Origin: Tulasnella sp. 424
Taxonomy: Eukaryota > Basidiomycota > Agaricomycetes > Cantharellales > Tulasnellaceae
Assembly: GCA_019633425.1 (NCBI GenBank)
Contig: WSUB01000007.1
Coordinates: forward strand, 434,001-498,000
DNA length: 64,000 nucleotides
Direction: 5' to 3'
Under the pieces are notes generated by a model, which worked only from the letters and a program-made list of their open reading frames with translations, was not told the origin of the DNA and made no database searches. This document shows, piece by piece, positions 47,287 through 59,593 of this stretch. Each line of letters starts with the position of its first letter. The stretch's first letter is position 1. Position numbers and translations under genes: made by a program.

Positions 47287-47970
47287 AAGCCGAGTCGAAA
47301 GGTTGCGGTTCGTTCCGAGATTGGGGGTGTGTTTCTTTGCTTGCTTCTCCAAATATTCACTCGTACATTAATGGGTCCCCAATTTTTTGTTATTTAAACC
47401 AGTTAGAGTACGGACTGCCTTTTTCTTTTTGTTTCCTTCATATAATTCTTTTTTCTGTGTCTGTCGTACTAGCAGCCTGTCTACTTTTCTGTACTCCAAT
47501 TGGTTCGATTCCGATTGCGTTTTGGTCGTGGGTGCGATGTCGGCGAGGGACAGAAGCCAGGGCTGAATGCGGGAGCGAGAGTCCCCTTTAATCTGAAGAA
47601 ACAAACGCTTCGGCAACGCCCAACTCACGTCAACTGAAAGAGTTGATTACGGATGTTTCAAGGATGCTGATACGGCCTGGCAGGTGATGTATGGGGTACT
47701 TCGAAAACTCAATGGCTCGATGGTTGCCTCCGTCGGCGGAGGGACCTCATTCAACGTTTGAAGACCCCTGAGCGCACTTATAACCACACCACTCTCTCTC
47801 TATCGTTCTTTCCGTCTTCCATCTTCCCTCTTCCCGGTCCTGTCTCCTCTCCGGTTAACAGCCTTGGGCACCACACCGCTTCCCGCCGCACAATCTCAAA
47901 TTAGACTACTTAGACCCACTCTCATTCATTATTCTCGCCCTCTCCATCCTCCTCTCCCCCTTCCAAACCC
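47287..47970. other. intergenic, RAX1 promoter
   Basis: A possible TATA (cacttataacc) is near 47773, then long pyrimidine runs (ctctctctctatcg, cttccatcttccctcttccc). T-rich 3' flank of the SNF2 gene at 47430-47470. No gene. Confidence 0.4.
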
Positions 47971-49914
47971 ATGGCCAGGAGTCGACCTTCATCGTACACT
48001 TACTCCTTCAAGAGGGTCCCATGGTTCGTCGTGAGGCTCATGCAGCCTCCAGAGTCCCAGGGAGCTGTTAAAGTGAGGGGATGTGGTGGTAAGTCGCTTT
48101 GGTGATGTTTTCGGTCCCTTCACCCATCAGTCCACGCTAAAACGTCCCCCATTTCGACGCGTCTCTCCCTGTCGCCCAATTCGCGCAGTCATTCCACCCT
48201 TGAAGATTCAGCTTCGAGACGTCATCGAAGGGAAGCATTTGCCACCTTTAAGCTCGACTGTAAGTGTGGCGGAGAAGTTGGCTGAAACGCCCAACCCCAA
48301 AGTCTAACCCATCTTTCCCCCGCTCAGGACTTTGAGGATTACCTGCGCTTCCAGGAGCACAGTGTCGAAAACCTGTACGTCGTCCAACTCTGCTGCTCGT
48401 CCTACGTTCGCTGAACCCAGACGTCGCGTTCCAGCTATTTCATACGATGGCTCGACGACTATACCGCCAAGTACAACGCCCATGCCGCTTCACCCCAAGC
48501 CCAATCTTACAACCCTCAACTCGCCCTATCATTCGCCAGAGCCAGATCCACGTTCCTATCCGCCCAAAGCCCCTTGGCAATCAACATTGAAAGCAAAAAC
48601 GCCATCTTCCCTCCCGACTGCAAGTACCCCAACCCGGACGCTCTGAATGGAGCTAAGCACGAAGTCGAAGCCATGCTCCGCGAATCCCTCAACATCTTCA
48701 TCACTACGCGAGCTCAAGGCAACGCAGGATTCTTCCACCTTATCTCCGTTTGCACCTTCGGTATCCTTTGCACGTTAACGGGTCTCGTCCCCATCTTGTT
48801 GCAAATCTATCGAGGTGAAAGCGCCGGAGTGCGAAGCGTTCGCTTGGCTTCGATTCCTCCATTTTGGATTGGGATGGTCGCGTTTTTGGGAGCGGCTCAC
48901 GGAGTTTGTCCTATCGTCTGGATGTTCGGCGAAGGCAGACAGTTGAGAGGCTACGAGCTGGCGAGACCGCAGATCTCAGCACCCGTGTCGCACACCACGA
49001 TGATGCCGAAGCAGTTGTCTGCAACAGCGCCACCGCTTTCGAATCGGCACGCCAGGGAGGCGACTGGGGAGACGGCGGTTGGACCCGCCAGTGTGGACGA
49101 GGATGAGGCGGATTTGAAGGATCATCTCAGCAAGATGGAATTAGGCTTCCCAACCCCCACGTCTGCCGTTTCGGAATTGGACGAAGTCAAGGCGTCTCCT
49201 GTATCTGCAAACGATGGCACTGGCAAACCCATCGTCGTGTCCATTGCCAACGCCGTCACACTCGACACTCGAGGCACTTCACCCGTCTTCCCTGCCATCC
49301 CAACCCCGACTTCCGCTCGACCCCTAATGATGGCCGATTCCACGTTTAATTTATCCGGCTCTCAAACTCACATCCCACTCTCACCTCTGGGTGGCGCACC
49401 ACCAGCATCGGCCACGGAAGAAATCACCTCCGCACCCATGGCTGCAGTCTCCTCGTCGCCCGATCCAGGAAACAGCAACAGCAAAACAATGTACCCCGAA
49501 TCAACAAGTAACTACACTTCTACAGCATTCGACCATGACGAACCTTACGTCCTCGACCTAGACTCTCTTTCACCTGGTCCTCAAGGGGCCTCTGCTGCGT
49601 TACCTCGAAGCCGACTCCCACCCCGCCGGCCGCATTGCAGTCGAACCCTCGGCTCGGCTCTTCGCGAGGTCGCACCTCCAGCGCCAAAGTGGTGGATAAA
49701 GATCGTCGGAGAGCGGGACGAAGATGAATTCGTGGGCGGAAGCAAGAAGGGTCAGCTGCCGAGGCCGGGTCCGTTTGCTCCCATGACCCCCATCGAAAGT
49801 TCGATTATCAGGAGATCGAATTACGAAGTCATTGCGAGGAGTTTGCTTATCGCTTCGATTTTGACGGGAGCGTTGGCCGGTGGACTGTATGCTGTTCCTA
49901 TGAAGGCTCATTAG
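47971..49914 (+). CDS. RAX1: RAX1-like RGS-domain membrane protein
   Basis: Four exons: 47971-48088, 48189-48259, 48328-48374, 48435-49914; 571 residues. The N-terminal RGS-like region (about 50-200) shows LRDVIEGKHLPPLSSTDFED, YLRFQEHSVENLYFIRWLDD and AMLRESLNIFITT. Three hydrophobic segments follow: FFHLISVCTFGILCTLTGLV, FWIGMVAFLGAAHGVCPIVW, and near the end LLIASILTGALAGGLYAVPM. A long Ser/Pro-rich cytosolic loop lies between the second and third. In yeast Rax1 marks the bipolar budding site; filamentous fungal homologues influence polarity and G-protein signalling. Short introns at the start follow GTAAGT/GTACGT donors. A 150-base relic of its 3' part lies at about 55790-55935. Confidence 0.85.
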
Positions 49915-50638
49915 ACGATTGCCCCAAGTCCGTCACTCACCTTGGACTCGCGTTTCTTTTGTACGTTACTTTTTGGACCTTTTTTTGCTTCTCTGCTTAT
50001 GGATCGTACATCATCACTTCCCTTCTTTTGTCAAATATCTACATGCCTTGACTGACTGTTTTTCCAGCTTAACATTATATCGTAGCCCCTTCTGATTCCG
50101 GCATCTAGATGGCTTGGCGTGTAATATAAGACCTGAATTGACTCGTACTGTATTGCATGTCCTCGGTTTGTCGTGGAGCGCCACTCAGAATGTTTGTTCA
50201 CAACACGCCATTAGAGTTGCAAGTTTAGACGGAGCTCGGAGGCGTCGCAGGTTTCACTCTGATGGCGCCGCCCCAACCAGCCACCTAGTGGCTCGCAAAT
50301 GTCTCTCTGATCTAATATCAACATTGTAAAATTCATTTCAATTCAGGCTCGGACAACTAATTTCGTACGAATGCAGGAATATACACAACGAGTGTCTCTG
50401 AAGTTGACAACCTTTTAGATAATAGTGGAGCAACGGAAGACCGAAAATCGCCTTCGAACGAGTCTCGCTCGTCCTCCTTTAATTAATAAGTACTGGGGCG
50501 GTGGCGAGTTTGAGACTTCCGGATAATTACTGGGGGCCTGCGATCTCCAACCGAGAAAATCGACGACAGCGTTTTGGGTGGGACGGCAGCGAGTTTGAGA
50601 CTTGCGAATAATTAATGACCTTTGCTGGGGACTACAAC
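49915..50638. other. convergent intergenic RAX1 / kinase-TPR 1
   Basis: 3' flanks of two converging genes. T-rich near 49970-50040 after the RAX1 stop. A tandem repeat begins at 50506 (see separate entry). No gene. Confidence 0.4.
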
Positions 50639-50675
50639 CTACATCCGAGAAAATGGGCGACAGCGTTTTGGACGT
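50506..50675. repeat. imperfect 85-base tandem repeat overlapping the kinase-TPR 1 stop
   Basis: Two units start at 50506 and 50591 with gagtttgagactt and run through taattan(5-10)tg...ccgagaaaat.g.cgacagcgttttgg. The second unit covers the stop codon and last codons of kinase-TPR 1, whose C-terminal tail therefore differs from that of kinase-TPR 2. Confidence 0.6.
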
Positions 50676-53600
50676 CGCGAGATAACTTGATGAACCGATC
50701 TTTGTGCAAGCCGGGGGACTCGACGCACAGCTCCAAGGGGCTCGCATCTCGCGCCACCCCTAGCAGGAAGTTGAACATGCTTGTGTTTGATAGAAAGAGT
50801 TTCTTGCCCTGCACGTCTAGAGCGGTCGCGTCGAAGAAGTCTGAGCGCACGCACGACATTTGCTCGACCCGGGTCGTTGCCAATTTCCCCGTACATCGCT
50901 TGCGACAACATGAAGGCTTCCTCCGCGTCGTCGTATTTGGCCTGAGCGACGCAAGCTTCGCCGAGCCCGAGTAAGGCGTTTGCTTTGCCCGCACCATCCG
51001 CGATTCCGGCGTATAGGCCGTACGCTTGCCAGTAAGCATTCTCTGCGTCGCTGTACAGGCATAGGGCGTGGTACACATGTCCAAGACCGCTCAGCGCGTT
51101 GGCTCGGCCCACGTTGTTCTGAAGGTGAGCGTAGATGTATCGCGCGTGGGAGAAGGAGTCTCCGGCCTCGTCCCATTTGGCCTGAGCGCGATATGCGTGA
51201 CCTAAGCCTAACAAGGCGTCTGCACTCCCCAAGTCGTTTCCAGCGCGTTCGTAAAGATCTAGCGCGAGGGTGAAAGAGTCCTCCGCCTGGACGTAATCGA
51301 GTTGGGCGTGGTGAACGTCGCCTAGTCCGCGAAGAGCGTTGGCTCGCCCTAGGTCGTTGTCGGTCCGGGCGGAAAGGTTCAAGGCTTGGTTGAAAATCTT
51401 CTCCGCCTCGCCATACCTGCGCTGAGCGCAGTACACGACTCCGAGCCCTAGGAAGGTGTTGACTCGGTCGATGTCGTTGCCAGACTGGTCGTGGATCGCC
51501 AACGCTTGCGTGAACATGTCCTCTGCTTCGCTGTACTTGGCCTGAGCATAGTGGATCTCGCCCATCCCAAGTAACGCGTTCGCTCGGCCTAGCTCATCTC
51601 CTGCCTTGGCGTGAAGGGCGTGCGCAGCCAAGTATGCCTCTTCCGCTTCCCCGTACTTGGACTGAGCACGATAGACGTCTCCAAGCCCGCTCAGCGCGTT
51701 CGCGCGGCCCAAGTCATCTCTGAGGTCGGAGCACATATCCCGTGCCTGGAGGAAAGCTTCTTCGGCCTCGCGGTACCTGCACTGACCGCTGTACACCTCT
51801 CCGAGTCCAAGCAGCGCGTTTGCTCGACCCCGGTCCTCGCCACTACGAGCATGGATGCCACGCGCCTCCTGGTAGAACTCCTCCGCCTCTTTATGTTTGC
51901 ACCGAGCGCGATAGACGTCGCCCAAGCCGCACAACGTGCTAGCTCGACCCAAGTCGTCCTTGAGACTTGTGTAAATGTTCTTCGCTTGGACGTAGGATCT
52001 CTCTGCGTCGTCGTATTGACAGTGGACCCGGTAGACGCTGCCGAGCTCCTCAAACGCCAGAGCTCGACCAGCAAGGTTTCCAACACACGCGTAGTTGGCT
52101 TGTGCGTGAATATAAGCCTCCTCCGACAGGTGGTACTTGCCACGGGCATGGTAAGCGCGGCCTAACCCGAGGAACGTGTTGGCAGCGGCAAGTTGATTCT
52201 CGGTGGAGCGAGCAATCTCTAGGGCGCGTCGATGCACTAATTTTGTCCATTTGGGGTCGGATGTGAGGTATTGCGTATGAGAAGGATGGCGCAAGTTTGT
52301 TGTGGAGCGGATTTTGAAGCCAAGACGGGTAGGGCTAGACGGAATACTTGAGGGCTAGGAGGAGACGACGTCGTCAACGGATAGAACGTCACCGGCGCTG
52401 GCAGCTTGCTTACCAGCCGTCGCACTTCCGCCAGGCATTCTTCCGCGCTAGGTCTTTCTCTTGGATCAAGCGCCCAGCATTGCGACATCAAACCAAACAG
52501 GCCTCTGATCTCGGACATCTGCTCGCCCTGGATCGACAAAGGGACCTTGCCTTCGATGATGCTCATCGTGACGACCCCTTCATGACTGGTATCGGAAAAG
52601 GGGAGTTCACCCGTTACAACCTGGTTGAGCGATACACGACCAAAGTGAGTATATCTATTCGGGTGGGCTGTGGTCGGCTTACCTCCCAGCAAGTCCACGC
52701 AGCCGCCCAAATATCGCTCGGTAGGTCAGGTCGCTGCCCCATGAGAACCTCAGGAGCCGTCCAGCGGAGGGTGGACTGGGCATCAGTTGAAGTTAGGTTG
52801 GGATCGAGAATCGTTCGTTCATGTTTAGGAGGAGGATGGACTGGGGAGAGGCAACGATTCGCTGTCTGGAGCCTCGCGGGTGAGGGTAGGGTGCCGTTTT
52901 CTGACTGTTTCCTGAGGAGGCGGGCTGAGCCGAAGTCCGTAATGACCGCGTTGTAGGAAGCGTTAACAAGGATATTGGCCTGGAGAGTGCTTAAGCTAGG
53001 TGGTCTAGTGGCTAACGGACTACCAATGCGCTTACCGACTTCAGGTCGCCGTGGCAGACGGGGGGCTTGCGAGTGTGAAGGTAGAGTAACCCCTCCAATA
53101 TATCCTGAACCTGAGTCGAATAGATGAATGAGCTTTATTATCACTGCGTCACAGTGGGATATACTCACGAGCGAGATGCGCTCGGGAATAGTGCACTTCG
53201 CAGTTTGGAGGAACTGCCGAACATCCCCATGCGGTTCCCAGCGAGAGACCAGCCAAGCAATCCCTCTCTCGAGGTCTTCCACAAACCCCACCAACTTTGT
53301 TACATTTGGATGACATAGACCATCCAGGACCTTAAGTTCGTTCACAAACGCCTGAAAATGGAAACTCAGGTCAGCGAAGGAAAGGCTACGAACGAACACA
53401 TTACTCTTACCTTCGAGTTTTTGTTCTGATTTGTGGGATCTTCGAATCGGAGCTTTTTGACTGCCACTTGGATCGTGGATTGTTGCCAGTGGTTATACTT
53501 ATCGGGTTCCCGAACCAAAGTGGCCATATACACATCGCTCTTGCCACCCCGTCCATGAGGACCACCCTTGGCGGGGAGGATATTATCAGGGTGAACCCGA

Positions 53601-53812
53601 TGGTGATGTAGCCCCCAAAGAATACCCCTCTAAGACGAATCCCAATATATCAGCTCGCTTGAATAAATTATGAAGCAAAGGGTGGCACTCACTGGTGATC
53701 TAGGTGATTTTGCTAGGGATCCCCTAGTCTCCCGGGGGCAGACTAAATACAACTTGGGTGGGGTAGGGTACGTGCGTCTGACATCGCCGGAATCCTTTCG
53801 TTCGTCGACCAT
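50639..53812 (-). CDS. protein kinase + TPR protein (copy 1)
   Basis: Seven exons on the minus strand: 53812-53693, 53629-53411, 53351-53169, 53110-53036, 52979-52683, 52620-52414, 52354-50639; 938 residues. Kinase domain at about 60-370: Gly loop GGPHGRGGKSDVYMATL, Lys in VAVKKLRF, ELKVLDGLCHPNV, catalytic HGDLKS (Arg of HRD is Gly, Asp kept), DFGSAR, WTAPEVL, and a Tyr-kinase-like end (CWALDPRERPS). A linker (SSIPSSPTRLGFKIRSTTN) leads to about eleven 40-residue TPRs of the FlgL/Kinesin-light-chain style, such as GRANALLGLGEVYSGQCRYR followed by EAEEAFLQAR. No signal peptide or TM. Substrates unknown; the repeat scaffold suggests a sensor or receptor kinase. The C-terminal 60 residues are basic and unlike copy 2, having diverged within the 85-base repeat region. 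Confidence 0.85.
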
Positions 53813-55335
53813 TCGGCTTAGGACGACGAGAGGGACACCGATTTAAGAAGGTGCCCGGATAGGTTTTTTTGTGTCCCTTTGTGGCTGTGGATATCGCGTA
53901 CGAAGAAGTGAGAGTCGGCGGAGCTTGCTTTGATGGTGAGGGACGAGGGAAAAGGCTGAAGAGAAGGAAACCGCCACCGAGGACAGAGAGAGAGATTCGC
54001 TGCTTATAGCGAATGGCAGGGGGGCAGGGAGTGCAAATGGCCTCACGACTAACAACCGCTCGGCGCGTGCACAACCGATCGCGCGATGATGGGGCCCGGC
54101 GCTTTCGATCCTGGAACCGGGTGGACGCCGATAAGCGTCACAGCCCGAGGTAGCTCCAAGAGTGGTGAAGCTGGGAAGTTGAGATCGAGCTGGGCGCGTT
54201 TCTGCACCAATGTTGTTTTATAACAGCCAAGATACTCATTGTATTCGGTAATATGGGGGGATTCGATTGAGAGGGTGCCGGGTTGCTGACTCAGCGCCTA
54301 AGTACCGGGCTTCATCCGGTCCCATCAATGCCTTACTCGTTCCGGACGTGTCAGCCCGCCAACTCGGGATGTTCCTGGTTGCATGAGGGGCCAGTTCTCC
54401 GATGAAGTCACAATCGTACTGAGGAATGGCCGTCCAGGAGGGTCGATCGGATTCGTGCATCGCTTCTCTGCCAGGAAAGACGCGGACGCAGTCCTCGAGA
54501 TATCTCTCCATGCGGTCAACGGTGCCCTCCGTCACAGTTTTCGGAGCTCTGGAATCGTCTGGAGTGGAGAGGGCCGTCTGGGCTTTGGTTTAGAACACTT
54601 CCATTTATTGAATGAAAGGTGAGTCGAAGAACTTTCGAGATGAACAGACCATTGTGGAATGCGGTCGCCATCAAGCTGGCCCTGCAGGGTGCCTTTGTGC
54701 ATATCTTCGAGTCCAGAGACACGCTGAGACAATCAAATCCAAGTCGAGCTTTTGGACACGTTCAAGCCTTCTGTACAGTGTCCAGCCTTTCGGCAATGGA
54801 CGCTTGCTAAGAATATTGATCGGAGGGAAAGATTCGAAGTGGTTTGAGATCCATGCCGCGACAAGGGCTAACAACGTCGAACGTGCGCGAGGCTGACCAA
54901 CGCGTTGTCGTCCGTATGCGCGTCGCAGGCGGAGAGATTGCATCCTTGCAGCTGTGATTCACAGAACTCCGCGGCCATTGTTTACAACCCCCTCTGCCCA
55001 TAACTGAGGTGACAAGTCGATCCTGGTCAAGAGTATCGAAGAAATGTTGGACAAACGACCCGGCTGGCTAACAGACGGAGGCCATGATGCAGTGCTTTCA
55101 CGACGGGGGCTTCATGTCGGGACTGGGCAGAAGGAGTGGCAAGGCGAAGATACGACCCCCATGCCCACGCCGCTGTGGACATTTCGTCCAGAGCGGGTGA
55201 ACATGGTGGCGTGAATAGAAAGAGTCGCCGAAAATAATTCGATTGTGAGGATGCCCAAGACGTAAAATACAAGGCAGCGTGAATGATGAGTTCGGTATGG
55301 AGAAGTGGTGGCCGGGCGAGCGATTTAGATAGGTC
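53813..55335. repeat. duplicated spacer, copy 1
   Basis: Collinear with 59594-61114. Shared landmarks include gcgcctaagtaccgggcttcat, ccgtccaggagggtcgatcggattcgt, tcgagatgaacag and aaagagtcgccgaaaataattcgattgtgaggatgcc. Several short frames are open in both copies (for example around 54619-54810 and 55045-55215, plus strand), but none carries a recognised domain or clean splice sites. It may contain a decayed gene. Confidence 0.5.
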
Positions 55336-55790
55336 TCTTCATAAAATCGATCTTAATGTTAGCGTACAAAGGGCTTCGTCATCGACGAGGTAAGCATTTA
55401 CCAACACTTGAAACTTGCCTGAGGAGCCGCAAGAGTTCATGGAATCAGCTGACGAGTTGATTATGTGGCTCAAGAGGCACGTACCGCTGGAGAGGCCGGG
55501 AGGACCTATCCCGTATAGAGAGGATGGAAAAGAGATGAGATTCAAACCGTGGGACTAACTACCGCCGGAGGCACATTAATGGACTTGATTTCAACAGTGT
55601 TCGTGAGGAGACCTAGAGGCTTCAATGGCGTGGAAAGGTGTGAGGTTGTGGTCATACACCATAAAGCCACAACCAAACTCACCACAATCTTTCTATGATC
55701 AAGAGTTTATGGACTCCACTGGCCCACCTGCCGCCTCAGGCAGACCGAAGCTATTCCACGACGGGGCGGCCAAGACGCCTGATAAGAATC
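55336..55790 (-). pseudogene. NPC2-like pseudogene
   Basis: Matches the intact NPC2 gene at 61115-61912 in its last exon, its last intron and parts of the first two exons (the signal-peptide region around 55740-55790 and the segment around 55560-55615). Most of exons 2-4, including the conserved Cys segments, is missing or scrambled, and frames do not join. Non-functional. Confidence 0.75.
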
Positions 55791-55935
55791 GACTCCTACC
55801 CCGTCAACCGGCATTGCAGTCAAACGCTCGGCTTAGCCTTTCTTTAAGTCACAGCGTCAGCGCCAAAGTGGCGGAGAAAGGTCACCGGAGAGCGGGACGA
55901 GGACGAATCGTCGGTGGAGCTGGCTCAGCGGCCGC
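55790..55935 (+). pseudogene. RAX1 3' relic
   Basis: About 145 bases resemble 49605-49765 of RAX1: cgactcc.accccg, gcattgcagtc.aac.ctcgg, agcgccaaagtgg.gga.aaag, and ggagagcgggacga.ga.gaat. The match fades after 55935. It marks the join between two tandem units (NPC2 end of unit 1, RAX1 end of unit 2). Confidence 0.7.
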
Positions 55936-56501
55936 GTCCAAATTTAAACCTAATCCGTACGCATTTGTCAGCACGTTCTACCTTTTGTTCGGTTTGACTT
56001 TTTCGCGTTCAACATGTCTCGATCAAAGATGCGGACTAAAGATTACATTTGAGCTGTAGATATTTCCTTGTAAATTAAATCAATTAATCTGCCCTAATAC
56101 TACTACCTAGTCCTCCATAGTGTTCGGATCCTCGGCTACTGCCGGTCACCAAAGCTCTTCACGGTGAAGAGCTTTTCTTTGACTGAAGCTGAAAGCCCAT
56201 AGTATGCCGGCTGGTCCGTCTTGGCATATCCAGTTGCCAACGCTTTGGCGAGGATTCCCGTAAATGCTAGTATAGCTGACCTCGAGAAGTAGGAGCTTCT
56301 CAGCTGAGGAACTAGTCGCTCAAACGAAGAGATGCGAGCTCGTAAGATACATGCATTTCACGATTATCAAGTTGACAAGCTCTAGTTAATAGGGCAGCCC
56401 GGAAAGCAGGAATTTTCGTCTACAGAGCCACATTTTCCCTACTCTAAATAGAGAGAGAGGAACGCGCTACGAATGACGCCCTCGGGGACGTGATCTACGA
56501 T
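55936..56501. other. intergenic
   Basis: 3' side of kinase-TPR 2, A/T rich around 56060-56110. No gene seen. Confidence 0.35.
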
Positions 56502-59500
56502 TCAGAAAAAGGGGGAAAGCGATTTGGCCAAAGGTTTACTGGCCGTCTCGGGACGTTTGTTGTCCAAGTTATCCTCGACACAAGCCTCAACACAGGCCTC
56601 GACATCCTCGGACTCGGAGGCAATCTTTTCTTCCTCTCCGTGTTTTGACCGAATGCGTCGGAGAAGTTCCAGAGCTCGTAAGGCGTTTGCGTGACCCCGG
56701 CCATCGCCAATTTCCGCGTAAACGGTTTGTGCTCGCATGAAGGCATCCCCCGCATCACTGTACTTTGCCTGAGCAACGCAGGCCTCGCCAAGTCCAAACA
56801 ACGCATTTCCTTTGCCATTTTCATCGGCGAGCCCCGTATATAGGTCATAAGCTTGCCGGTAAGACTGCTCTGCGTCGTTGTACAGGAAGAGGGCATGATA
56901 CACGTCCCCAAGGCCGCTCAACGAGTTCGCTCTGCCCTCGTTGTTGTGAATGTGCGCGTAGATGTATTGCGCATGGGCGAAGGACTCCTCAGCCTCATCC
57001 CACTTGATCTGAGAGCGGTACACATAACCCAGCCCTAGTAGCGCGTCTGCACACCCAAGGTCGTTTCCAATGCGGTCGTAAAGATTTAGCGCGAGAGTGA
57101 AAGAGTCCTCCGCCTGGATGAAATTTTGTTGGGTGTGGTGAACGTCTCCGAGTCCGCGGAGTGCATTGGCTCGCCCCAAGTCGTTGTCGGTTCGGGCGGA
57201 AAGGCTCAACGCTTGGTGGAAGAGCTTCCCTGCTTCTTCATGCGCGCGCTGAGCACGGTACACTTCTCCCAGCCCCAACAAAGCGTTAACTCGGTCAATA
57301 TCGCTGCCAAACTCCTCATGGATCGCCTGCGCTTGCTTGAACATAGCCTCCGCTTCACTGTACTTGGTCCGGGCGTGATAGACTTCGCCCAAACCAAGTA
57401 ATGCGTTTGCCCCGCCGAGTTTATCTCCGACCTTGGCATAAAGGGTATGCGCACCCCGGTATGCTTCTTCCGCTTCGCCATGCTTGCGTTGAGCGCGATA
57501 GACGTCTCCAAGGCCACTCAACGCGTTTGCGCGGCCCGCATCGTCTCTAAGGCTGGAGCACATGTCTCGAGCGTGGAGGAAGGTCACTTCGGCCTTGCGG
57601 TACCTGCACTGAGCGCTGTACACCTCGCCGAGTCCAAGCAGCGCCTTCGCTCGACCCCGGTCCGCGCCACTGCGAGCGTGAATACCACGTGCTTCCTGGT
57701 AGAACTCCTCCGCTGCTTCATACTTGCACCGGGCACGATAGACGTCGCCCAACCCGCATAACGCGCTCGCCCGACCCAAGTCGTTCTTGAGACTCGTGTA
57801 AATGCTCTTCGCCAGCAAGTAGGACACCTCTGCATTGCTGTAGATGCACTGCACTCTGTAGACCGAACCGAGCTCCTCGAACGTCCTAGCTCGACCAGCG
57901 GGGTTGTCAACCTTCGCGTAGTAGAGTTGTGCATGGACGTAGGCTTCCTCCGCCCGGGGATATTCGCCCCGTGCGTAGAAAGCGCGGCCCAGTCCGAACA
58001 AGGTGTTGGCAGCGGCAAGTGGATTCTCGGTGGAGCGGGCGATCTCCAAGGCATTATGGTGCATGGATTTTGCCCTTTTGAAGTCGGATGTCAAATAGCG
58101 TGTATGATCGGGATGGCACAAAAGCGCCGTGGAGCGTATTCTGGAGCCAAGACGAGTGGGACTGGACGGAATGCTTGACGGCTGGACGAGAGGATGTTAT
58201 GAGCGGATATGACACTGTCAGAGCCAGCATCTCACTTACCAACCGTCGCACCTCTGCTAAGAACTGCTCCGCGCTTGGCCTGTCTCTCGGCTCAAGAGCC
58301 CAGCAAGCCATCATCAAACGAAAGAGGTTCCGTATCTGCGACATCTGCTCTCCCCGGATCGACAACGGGACTTTGCCTTCGATGATACTCGTCATGATAT
58401 CGACGAGTCTTTCAGAGCCGACGTCTGAGAAGGGGTGTTTGTCTGTTACAATCTGGTTGCGGGATCCCCCATGAAGTCAGTATAGAGCTATTTGAATGGG
58501 AACCAGGCAGCTCACCTCCCAGCAAGTCCATGCAGCCGCCCAAATATCGCTCGGTAGGTCAGGTTGCTCCCCCATGAGAACCTCAGGGGCTGTCCAGTGG
58601 AGGGTGCCCTCCGCATTGGTTAAAGTCAAATCAGGTTCCGGATTCGTCGGTTCATGGTTGGGATGAGTATGGGCTGTGGAGACGTAATGATTCGCCGGTT
58701 GGAGCTGCCTCGCAGGTGACGGCTGAATGCCGTTTTCCGACCGTTCTCTCAGGACACGCGCCGAACCAAAATCGGTGATGACCGCATTGTAGGACGCGCT
58801 AACCAGTATGTTGAGCTAGATGTGCTTGAGCTTGGTGTTCTAGCGGCTAAAGGACCCCCAAAGCACTTACCGATTTAAGGTCACCGTGACAGATGGGGGG
58901 ATTGCGAGTATGAAGGTAGAATAACCCCTCCAATGTATCTTGAATCTGAAGGGAACAGATGGATAAGCTTTGGTGGCACTCCGTCACGAGGGTATAGACT
59001 CACAAGTGAGAAGCGCTCAGGAATAGTGCACTTCGCAGACAAAAGGAAATCCCGAACATTCCCATTTGGCTCCCAACGAGAGACCAGCCAAGCAATCCCC
59101 CTTTCAAGGTCTTCCACAAATCCCTCCAACTTTGCTACATTTGGATGACACAGACCATCCAAGACCTTAAGCTCGTTCACAAAGGCCTGAAACGGAAATC
59201 AAGGTCGGCAAAGAAGAGACCACGGACGAATCCACTACCCCTACCTTTGAGTTTTTGTTCTGATTGGTGGAATCGTGAAATCGGAGTTTCTTGACTGCCA
59301 CGTCGATCTTAGATTCTTGCCAGCAGTTATACCTATCGGGCTCCCGAACTAAAGTGGCCCTAAATACGTCGCTCTTGCCACCATGTTCACGAGGGCCAAT
59401 TCCGACGAGCAGGATATTATCCGGGTGAACCCGATGGGGGTGTAGCTCTGTAAGAATCCTCCTCTACGAGGGATGCAATCTATCAGCTTCCCTGCCTAAT

Positions 59501-59593
59501 AATAGGCCAAAGAGAAGCACTCACCGTAGGTGATCTAGGTAACCTTGTTCCAGGTCCCCTGACATCACTAAGATCCCTTCGTCCGTCAACCAT
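56502..59593 (-). CDS. protein kinase + TPR protein (copy 2)
   Basis: Seven exons on the minus strand: 59593-59525, 59463-59245, 59186-59004, 58945-58871, 58815-58516, 58452-58240, 58181-56502; 912 residues, continuous phase. Kinase: HGGKSDVFRATL in the Gly loop, VAVKKLRF, ELKVLDGLCHPNV, CHGDLKS, DFGSARVL, WTAPEVLMG. Linker SSIPSSPTRLGSRIRS. About eleven TPRs of 40 residues, such as GRANALSGLGDVYRAQRKHG followed by EAEEAYRGAH. The acidic C-terminal tail (SESEDVEACVEACVED) differs from copy 1. The N-terminus before the kinase is shorter than in copy 1 (23 against 40 residues in exon 1). Exon borders are otherwise identical, so the two genes arose by tandem duplication. Confidence 0.88.

Noticed and set aside
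54236..54540. minus-strand protein-like frame of 99 codons in the duplicated spacer
   Set aside because: Looks somewhat protein-like, but the second copy (59980-60420) has stops and frame changes and no splice model joins it. Mentioned only as part of the spacer.
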